A stretch of 9,665 nt of DNA from Candidatus Rhabdochlamydia sp. (GTDB taxonomy: Bacteria; Chlamydiota; Chlamydiia; Chlamydiales; Rhabdochlamydiaceae), in the NCBI GenBank assembly GCA_030044075.1, contig JASHWM010000203.1:1-9665 (forward strand). The letters are read 5' to 3'. A program made the translations under genes and the position numbers. Below are positions 4,961 through 9,665 of this stretch, one piece after another. Under the pieces are notes generated by a model. The model had not been told where the DNA came from, did no database searches, and was given only the letters and a program-made list of their open reading frames with translations. Every line of letters starts with the position of its first letter. Position 1 is the first letter of the stretch.

Positions 4961-6301
4961 ATGATGAAGACTTCGGCTGTCATTCTCATGGGGGGGAGCG
5001 GAGAGCGTTTTGGGAGTGCAGTTCCCAAACAATTCCATTCCATATCGGGGAAAAAAGTCTACCAGCATACTCTAGAGCGTTTATATAAAAGCCGGTATTT
5101 CCATGAGATCATCCTAGTTGTTCCCAAAGAGTGGAAAGAAAAAGTGGAAGAAGAGACAAAGGATTTCTTTGGCACTGCAGTTATTTTAGGGGGGAAATCT
5201 AGACAGTCGTCTTCGTATCTTGGCCTGCTTGCCTGCAAAAGCAGTACGGAATATGTCCTTGTCCATGATGCCGTGAGGCCTTTTGTCAGCATCGATATCC
5301 TAAAAAGAAATATATCGGCTGTGCAGCTCTATGGAGCTGTCGACACCTGCATCCCTTCGGCAGATACTCTTGTGTATGCTCCAAATAAAGAGGAAATTGC
5401 AGGTATTCCCGACAGGTCGCACTATCTGAGAGGACAAACTCCCCAGACTTTTTCGTATGGCCTTCTAAAAAGGGCCCATGAAAAGGCGATCCATGACAAC
5501 TATGAGAATGCTTCGGATGATTGCCAGCTTGTCGTGAAGCTTGGAGAAAAAGTCCATGTTGTTATGGGGGAAGAGCGCAACTACAAGATCACAACAGAAC
5601 TAGACCTTTTTTTAGCCGAGCAACATTTTCGGCTCGAACAAAAAATAGTCAGCCTCAGTGGAGATATGTCCCATCTAAAAGATAAGGTCATTGTAGTGAC
5701 CGGAGGCACAGGCGGCATAGGACTTGGACTTGTCAACTTGCTCAAAGAATATGGGGCAGTGCCTATCGTTGTATCAAGGAGCTCAGAGACCTATCCAGCT
5801 GACCTCCGAGATGCAAAAGATGCAAAAAGGGTCTTTGAAACAATTTTCCAGAAGTATGGGGCAATCGACGGCCTTGTCAACAGTATTGGATTTTTAAAAG
5901 TGAAAGAGCTGCAAGCTTTGCTGCCAGAAGAAGTCGAAGAGTTGATCGATGTCAACTTGCAGGCGCTCATCTACAGTTGCCAATATGCAAAACTAAAGCC
6001 TGGCGCACATATTGTGAACATCGCATCCTCGTCTTATGCCAAAGGCAGAAAAGACTTTGCAGTCTATTCCTCGACAAAGGCTGCCGTCGTTAATTTTACA
6101 CAAGGCCTTGCAGAAGAAAACCCCCATTTGCAAGTGAACGCTGTAGTACCTCAGCGGACAGCGACCAAGATGAGGTATGAGAACTTTCCACTTGAAGATC
6201 AAAATGAGTTACTCCCTCCTGAAAAAGTTGCCCTCACTATCGTGGAGCTTCTTTCAAACAAGGAAATTACAGGAAGTATTATCGAAGTCAGAAGAAATTG
6301 A
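4961..6301 (+). CDS. Bifunctional cytidylyltransferase / short-chain dehydrogenase, Bcs1/Acs1-like (probable CDP-ribitol synthase)
   Basis: A 446-residue fusion. Residues 1 to about 228 are an IspD/TarI-type cytidylyltransferase: GGSGERFG and PKQ (Arg16, Lys23), VHDAVRPF (101-108), GQTPQTF (158-164), DDCQLV (186-191) and NYKITT (207-212). Residues about 238-446 are a classical SDR: TGGTGGIG (247-254), NSIG (307-310), the SSS around 356-358, and Y-x-x-x-K (Tyr369, Lys373). This order matches the Haemophilus Bcs1/Acs1 enzyme, which reduces ribulose 5-phosphate to ribitol 5-phosphate and couples it to CTP to make CDP-ribitol. The RGQTPQ motif also favours this group over the MEP-pathway IspD. 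The product would feed a polyol-phosphate surface glycan, though no glycosyltransferases are nearby. Start at 4961 or the next ATG at 4964; GAGGG lies at 4956-4960. Domain calls are firm; the substrate is inferred. Confidence 0.85.
   Translation: MMKTSAVILMGGSGERFGSAVPKQFHSISGKKVYQHTLERLYKSRYFHEIILVVPKEWKEKVEEETKDFFGTAVILGGKSRQSSSYLGLLACKSSTEYVLVHDAVRPFVSIDILKRNISAVQLYGAVDTCIPSADTLVYAPNKEEIAGIPDRSHYLRGQTPQTFSYGLLKRAHEKAIHDNYENASDDCQLVVKLGEKVHVVMGEERNYKITTELDLFLAEQHFRLEQKIVSLSGDMSHLKDKVIVVTGGTGGIGLGLVNLLKEYGAVPIVVSRSSETYPADLRDAKDAKRVFETIFQKYGAIDGLVNSIGFLKVKELQALLPEEVEELIDVNLQALIYSCQYAKLKPGAHIVNIASSSYAKGRKDFAVYSSTKAAVVNFTQGLAEENPHLQVNAVVPQRTATKMRYENFPLEDQNELLPPEKVALTIVELLSNKEITGSIIEVRRN
5810..5827 (+). 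repeat. 9-bp tandem duplication in the SDR domain coding region
   Basis: GATGCAAAA occurs twice in a row, encoding Asp-Ala-Lys twice (about residues 284-289) in a surface-type helix of the SDR domain. It is in frame and probably neutral. Confidence 0.7.
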
Positions 6302-6401
6302 AATAGAGTGACTTTCAAATTTATTTCTCTATTCTTCTACCTTTTTTATTCAGCTATTTGTTAAATTGAAGATAGAAATCTTTCAAATATTCACAGATAT
6401 T
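6302..6401. other. AT-rich intergenic boundary before the toxin-antitoxin remnants
   Basis: No gene is seen. AATAGAG (6302-6308) and CTCTATT (6327-6333) are inverted repeats with an 18-nt loop, followed by a T run near 6342: at best a weak terminator for the upstream fusion gene. The nonamer CTTTCAAAT occurs twice (6312-6320, 6380-6388), and the stretch from 6366 to 6387 can fold into an imperfect hairpin (TTGAAGAT against ATCTTTCAA). These may be operator sites of the following toxin-antitoxin unit. No clear promoter was found. Confidence 0.35.
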
Positions 6402-6692
6402 ATGCAGCTAAAAGATGCAATAAAAATCATAAAAAGACATCATAAAAATCTCTTGTCGCAAGGAGTGCGTGAAATTGCCATCTTTGGATCCGTTGCAAGA
6501 AATGAAAGCACATCGAAGAGCGATATAGATATTCTTATTGACTTTGACCCAAAAAAAGGTCTCTTTGTTTTTGTTGGACTTAAAAACTATTTAGAAAGCA
6601 TTCTTAATTGCAAAGTGGATTTAGTGAGCAAAAATGCATTGCATCCTGCTTTAAAATTAAGAATTTTACAAGAAGCTAAGTATGTCTTCTAG
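6402..6692 (+). CDS. mntA: MntA-type MNT-domain nucleotidyltransferase (antitoxin of HEPN/MNT pair)
   Basis: A 96-residue minimal nucleotidyltransferase. The signature GS-x10-D-x-D is intact: GSVARNE (29-35) with Asp41 and Asp43 in SDIDILIDF, and the third acidic residue is probably Asp73 in KVDLV. In type VII HEPN/MNT systems MntA transfers AMP units to a Tyr in the HepT toxin and silences it. The frame is also open from a TTG at 6366, but the ATG at 6402 gives the usual length of the family. Neither start has a good Shine-Dalgarno site. Its end overlaps the hepT start by 11 bp, the usual arrangement. GC content is clearly lower than in the genes on either side, consistent with acquisition. 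All catalytic residues remain, so this protein could be active even if its partner is not. Confidence 0.85.
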   Translation: MQLKDAIKIIKRHHKNLLSQGVREIAIFGSVARNESTSKSDIDILIDFDPKKGLFVFVGLKNYLESILNCKVDLVSKNALHPALKLRILQEAKYVF

Positions 6693-7037
6693 AGATTGGA
6701 CTTTTCGCATTCAAGATATTTTAACATCAATTGAAAAAATAGAAAGTTACATCAAAGGGATGACATTTAGAGAATTCAAAAAAAATACGCTTGTAATGCA
6801 GTCGTTCGTAATTTCGAGATTATCGGAGAAGCCAGTAAACACATTCCAGCAAGCATTCGAAATCAATATCCTGAAATTCCATGGCCAGAAATGACCGGTA
6901 TGCGAAATGTTCTCATACATGAATATTTCGGTGTCGATGGCAAAACAGTATGGTATACTGCAAAAAAATATTTACCACCTCTGAAAAGAAAACTATCTTT
7001 AATATTTTCTGAAAAAAGAAAAAAAATTCAGAAATGA
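6682..7037 (+). pseudogene. hepT: HepT-type HEPN toxin gene, frameshifted at a poly-A run
   Basis: The first frame starts with ATG at 6682 and encodes 70 residues, but HepT similarity leaves it after the run of eight A at 6778-6785. The -1 frame then continues to the TGA at 7035-7037 with typical HepT sequence: AVVRNFEIIGEASK (from 6798), YPEIPW, and the RNase motif R-x4-H-x-Y in MRNVLIHEYFG (6903-6926). Adding one A, or a -1 slip, would give a normal 118-residue protein. In intact systems HepT is an RNase (for some members, a tRNA nuclease), and the Tyr of this motif is the residue adenylylated by MntA. Because the rest of the second frame is free of stops, the break is recent, or is bridged by slippage on the A run, or is a homopolymer sequencing error. 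Confidence 0.8.
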
Positions 7038-7074
7038 ATTCTTCGCATATACATTTCATTCACTTAGGTCAAAA

Positions 7075-7386
7075 ATGAAAAAAGCTAAAGTTTTTGTTGA
7101 CGATGTCTTAGCTGGCTACTTTGTCGAAATTGAAAAGAGAAAAAAATATTGTTTTTATTATTTGGATGGCTATGAAGGGGGTTCTATAAGTTTGACGATG
7201 CCAGTATCTCAAAAAGTCTATACATTTGATACATTTCCTCCATTCTTTGAAGGTTTTTTACCCGAAGGGATTATGCTTGAGCTCTTATTAAGAAAAACTA
7301 AAATTGATAAGGACGATTTTTTTGAACAATTAATGCGTGTTGGTGGTGAACTTATTGGAAATGTCAATGTTGAGAGAGATTTGTGA
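7075..7386 (+). CDS. hipS: HipS-like stand-alone HipA N-terminal subdomain protein
   Basis: A 103-residue protein matching only the N-terminal (N1) subdomain of HipA kinases: a beta-rich start (KVFVDDVLAGYF), ISLTMPVS (38-45), FFEGFLPEG (57-65), and a final helix plus strand (FFEQLMRVGG, IGNVNV). In split HipBST systems (for example enteropathogenic E. coli and Legionella) this piece is the separate protein HipS, which neutralises the kinase HipT. Here no HipB-type helix-turn-helix gene precedes it, and the next gene downstream is on the opposite strand and unrelated, so hipT is absent from the window. AGG lies 6-7 nt before the ATG. The gene follows hepT by 37 bp and shares its low GC (about 30% in the line counted). 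It may be an orphan antitoxin or a deletion remnant. Confidence 0.75.
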   Translation: MKKAKVFVDDVLAGYFVEIEKRKKYCFYYLDGYEGGSISLTMPVSQKVYTFDTFPPFFEGFLPEGIMLELLLRKTKIDKDDFFEQLMRVGGELIGNVNVERDL

Positions 7387-7390
7387 AAAA

Positions 7391-8455
7391 TTAAGCTTCC
7401 AAACAAAGAAATGCCGGATTTGATTTCCCTTTATGCGTCACCCAACATTCTTGTAAGAGATTGTGATCGAGAATCAGTTCCCCTTCGGGAAAAAGAACCT
7501 CTTGTAAAAGGTGAACGAGGCATCTGGCATATGCCTGGCTTGCTTCATGGGGCTTTGCTTTTGGATACCCAGAAACATGAACAATAGAAATACCTTTAAA
7601 AATGACCGCTTGATCGCTTTTTGCATGGGCGACACTTCCCCCTTCATTGACAGTCAGGTCGATGATGACAGCGCCATTGGGTAGAACACACAAACTTTTT
7701 TCATCGATGAGCATGGAAGATCGAATTCCGGGAGTTCTTGCAGCAGCGATGATAATGGTTTCTTCCTGTAAATATTGCCGGATGAATTCCACCTGATGCA
7801 CATCTTTTGGTATAAGACGATAGACGACGCCAGATGATTCGAACATTTCACGATACTGCTCTTTCCTCCCAAAAACCTGGACTGGCATCCCAATTTTTTT
7901 GGCTTCTAAGGCTGCGTTATAAGAAGCAGGCCCAGTACCAATGAGGGTCAGTTTAGGGGGATTTGGGCCTTGGTATCTTTGCAGACCATCCTGAAAAGCA
8001 AGTATCCCTGCAATACGGCTCATTGCTGCTTGGAAATTTTTTGGATCGTTGATGGATAGGCTTTTAAATAAATCAACAGAAAATGTTGTGATGCCAAAAG
8101 CTTGCCAAGTGTTGATCCGGTCATTTGCATGAACGGGGTCTAGGGGATCTAGAAAACCTAGCATGCAGGTGTTTTCTTGAAATAATCTTTTCTCGAATTG
8201 CTCTCTTGTTTTGCTGGGGAGTTTTACTCTCAGGATGAGTGTGTCCCTTGGGAATCCATCTAGTGATGGGGAAAAAATTTCAGCGCCCATCTTGATGTAG
8301 TCGGCATCAGTAAACCCTGCTAGCAACCCAGCGCCCGATTCGACCAATATCCGATACGACCTTGGAGCTAATAAGGTGATTGTTTCGGGTGTTAATGCAA
8401 CCCGTGATTCGCCTTCCCTTGTTTCCTTAACGACAAGTAGCTGTTTGACTTTCAT
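7391..8455 (-). CDS. Alanine dehydrogenase / NAD(P) transhydrogenase alpha-like oxidoreductase
   Basis: A 354-residue AlaDh/PNT-family protein. The N-terminal catalytic domain begins with KETREGESRVALTPE (10-24; Arg18) and contains VKLPS (77-81; Lys78). The NAD-binding domain has GTGPAS (173-178) in place of the usual GAGVAG, and IIIAAARTPG and IIDLTVNEGG further on. The loop that carries the catalytic His in alanine dehydrogenases (FLHLA) reads FLDPLD here, closer to transhydrogenase alpha. No transmembrane domain and no pntB partner are present. Family membership is solid, but alanine dehydrogenase activity is doubtful; a diverged NAD-linked dehydrogenase is as likely. The ATG at 8455 has only a weak purine-rich site upstream. 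The gene ends 4 bp from the stop of the convergent hipS-like gene, and its composition is that of the backbone. Confidence 0.75.
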   Translation of the reverse strand: MKVKQLLVVKETREGESRVALTPETITLLAPRSYRILVESGAGLLAGFTDADYIKMGAEIFSPSLDGFPRDTLILRVKLPSKTREQFEKRLFQENTCMLGFLDPLDPVHANDRINTWQAFGITTFSVDLFKSLSINDPKNFQAAMSRIAGILAFQDGLQRYQGPNPPKLTLIGTGPASYNAALEAKKIGMPVQVFGRKEQYREMFESSGVVYRLIPKDVHQVEFIRQYLQEETIIIAAARTPGIRSSMLIDEKSLCVLPNGAVIIDLTVNEGGSVAHAKSDQAVIFKGISIVHVSGYPKAKPHEASQAYARCLVHLLQEVLFPEGELILDHNLLQECWVTHKGKSNPAFLCLEA

Positions 8456-8558
8456 AACTTTTATTCAACCAGATTGCTTTTAAAAATGAGAGAAAAATTC
8501 CTAGTAAATTAATCAGTCCTTACTACATATTTTTTCATCTTTTTAAGGGGTAAATCGA
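8456..8558. other. Divergent intergenic region, no confident promoter
   Basis: This short AT-rich gap must hold the promoters for two divergent genes. I could not find a pair of boxes with correct spacing good enough to call on either strand. The only clear site is AAGGGG at 8545-8550, the Shine-Dalgarno site of the plus-strand gene. Confidence 0.4.
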
Positions 8559-9665
8559 ATGATAGCAGCTGTTCATTCTACTCTAGTGCAAAATGGAATT
8601 GTATCTGAAGAGGCTTTAACAAACTTAAGAGGAAATGTAGCGCTTCGAGTTGCTCAAGCAGCTTCTTATCTTACGGACCCAATATGTAAAGCGCACGAAT
8701 TGCTTATAAGATCCTATGTACATGATACATTGCACCCCGCCGCTGGCAGAGTGGATAGGCTGGTCTCTAAATCGCTGCTTATGGGGGAAGCTTGCGTCTA
8801 TGCTCTTGGTGCCGCCTATACAACAATGCCGGGGATGGTCCTTCGTTTTGCCGCAAATCAAATTCAACCGCAGTCTTTCCTATATCAAAAGGGAAATGTC
8901 CCTTCTAAAGAGATCCAAAATAGAGAGTTCTCCTTACTTTCCTGGAATGTTTGCATGATCAATGGAGGCTATCCCATCACAGATGGGGGAGTGACGCCGT
9001 GGGTTTTTCGTATTGATAATGTGATCAAAAGGGTGAGAGAACAAAACGCAGATGTCGTTTGTCTTTATGAAGTTTTTGATGTTAATGCAGCCCTCTATAT
9101 GTGCGATAAATTACAGGACCAGTACTCGCATTTTTATTTTAATATGGGCAGTAAAACAATTGGCGCGCCATCAGGATTGTTTATTGCAAGTAAACTAGAA
9201 GTGAACAACCCTGAATTTATTCCCTTTTCACAAGACATGTTAGATGGCCGGGCAAAATATTCTGGAAAAGGCTTTTTTTCATTTGATATTCAAAATGATG
9301 CGACTGTGTTTGCGACTCACCTGCAACACTCAGAAATTTGCCACTCTCCTACAAAGGGAGAAAAAGATGCTAGGAAACAAGAAATGCACCTGATCATGGA
9401 CAAAGTTAATCAGGTCATAGGCAAGGCAGTCATTGTAACTGGAGACCTCAATATGGATGATGATGAGTGCAGGTCTTTGCCATGGTTTGCCGACTTTGTA
9501 AAAGGAGATCAATATTCAGATCCAAAAAGGACCTGGGGAGGAGATGAATATTGTGCACGCCTTGTCGGAAAATCACCTTCAGGTCCTTTGAACTTAGATC
9601 ATACCATGACCAAGGTAGGAAAGGGCTGTCGTATTCAAACCTCTCTGATAGAATCAGGATTTGAT
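8559..9665 (+). CDS. Endonuclease/exonuclease/phosphatase (EEP) family protein, sphingomyelinase C-like, C-terminus missing
   Basis: Starting at the ATG at 8559 (AAGGGG 8 nt upstream), 369 codons run to the window edge without a stop. The DNase I-like EEP domain begins near residue 123. Its motifs appear in the right order: LLSWN (Asn130), ADVVCLYEV (metal-binding Glu171), ATHLQHSE (His254), GDLNMDDDE (Asp296, Asn298) and LDHTM (Asp347, His348). These suit an Mg-dependent phosphodiesterase; THLQ and GDLNM are typical of the neutral/bacterial sphingomyelinase branch. The 120 residues before it carry no N-terminal signal peptide, but residues 72-98 are fairly hydrophobic (YALGAAYTTMPGMVLRFAA). 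In an obligate intracellular bacterium such a protein could be a secreted effector acting on host lipids; that is inference. Nuclease or inositol phosphatase activity is the alternative. Confidence 0.8.
   Translation, partial: MIAAVHSTLVQNGIVSEEALTNLRGNVALRVAQAASYLTDPICKAHELLIRSYVHDTLHPAAGRVDRLVSKSLLMGEACVYALGAAYTTMPGMVLRFAANQIQPQSFLYQKGNVPSKEIQNREFSLLSWNVCMINGGYPITDGGVTPWVFRIDNVIKRVREQNADVVCLYEVFDVNAALYMCDKLQDQYSHFYFNMGSKTIGAPSGLFIASKLEVNNPEFIPFSQDMLDGRAKYSGKGFFSFDIQNDATVFATHLQHSEICHSPTKGEKDARKQEMHLIMDKVNQVIGKAVIVTGDLNMDDDECRSLPWFADFVKGDQYSDPKRTWGGDEYCARLVGKSPSGPLNLDHTMTKVGKGCRIQTSLIESGFD

Noticed and set aside
4945..5090. Possible 47-codon upstream frame starting at ATG 4945, ahead of the cytidylyltransferase-SDR gene
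   Set aside because: It overlaps the real gene in another frame, its GGGGG site is too far away (about 17 nt), and the peptide has no recognisable features.
6366..6401. TTG start for mntA giving 12 extra residues
   Set aside because: There is no Shine-Dalgarno site, the added residues lie in an imperfect hairpin, and the ATG at 6402 gives the usual MNT length.
6302..7390. Search for insertion sequence ends, att sites or tRNA remnants bounding the TA patch
   Set aside because: No terminal inverted repeats, flanking direct repeats longer than about 9 bp, integrase or tRNA gene could be seen, so no mobile element is called.
8716..8958. 80-codon plus-strand open frame inside the EEP gene
   Set aside because: It is a shadow in another frame of the longer EEP reading frame, whose catalytic motifs are in order. 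No independent evidence supports it.

Overview
The window (about 9.7 kb) looks like chromosome from a member of the Chlamydiales, most likely an environmental or Waddlia-like chlamydia rather than Chlamydia itself. This is inferred from the mcsA/mcsB pair with a diverged McsB kinase, a CPBP membrane protein, small exported cysteine-containing proteins of unknown family, and an EEP-family phosphodiesterase of the sphingomyelinase-C type with an extra N-terminal region. GC looks to be in the mid-40s per cent in the backbone genes. The taxon cannot be proven from this sequence alone.

Layout, left to right. Bases 1-850 (minus strand) hold a small exported cysteine-rich protein followed one base later by the N-terminal 180 codons of a PgeF/YfiH peptidoglycan-editing enzyme that runs off the left edge. 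Bases 1003-1887 (plus) encode a CPBP-family intramembrane protein, which meets tail to tail, sharing a TTAA, a 113-residue probable exported protein (1884-2225, minus). A compact divergent promoter region with overlapping -35 boxes then leads into mcsA-mcsB (2321-3884, plus, overlapping by 14 bp). McsA keeps all four zinc CXXC pairs and its UVR helix pair, but McsB has lost most catalytic and nucleotide-binding positions and is probably a pseudokinase. A SAM methyltransferase of the phospholipid N-methyltransferase type (3855-4769, minus) overlaps the end of mcsB by 30 bp. It has an unusual N-terminal region of about 90 residues.

Bases 4961-6301 (plus) encode a two-domain protein, an IspD/TarI-like cytidylyltransferase fused to a short-chain dehydrogenase. 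This is the architecture of the Haemophilus Bcs1/Acs1 CDP-ribitol synthase. The MEP-pathway IspD is normally a single-domain protein, so the gene probably makes CDP-ribitol or a similar CDP-polyol for a surface glycan.

Bases 6302-7390 form a conspicuously AT-rich patch (about 30-33% GC in the lines I counted, against 45% in a flanking line). It holds remnants of toxin-antitoxin loci: an intact MNT nucleotidyltransferase (MntA antitoxin), a HepT toxin gene broken or slippage-dependent at a run of eight A, and a stand-alone HipA N-terminal-subdomain protein (HipS-like) with neither hipB nor hipT beside it. The patch ends 4 bp from a minus-strand alanine dehydrogenase/transhydrogenase-alpha-like gene (7391-8455).

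Bases 8559-9665 (plus) hold the EEP-family enzyme, which runs off the right edge.

The genes do not form one pathway. The real units are the small exported protein with pgeF, mcsA-mcsB, and mntA-hepT(-hipS). Three convergent gene pairs are packed with 4-30 bp of overlap or a 4-bp gap, leaving no room for ordinary terminators. No rRNA, tRNA, CRISPR array or insertion sequence was seen.
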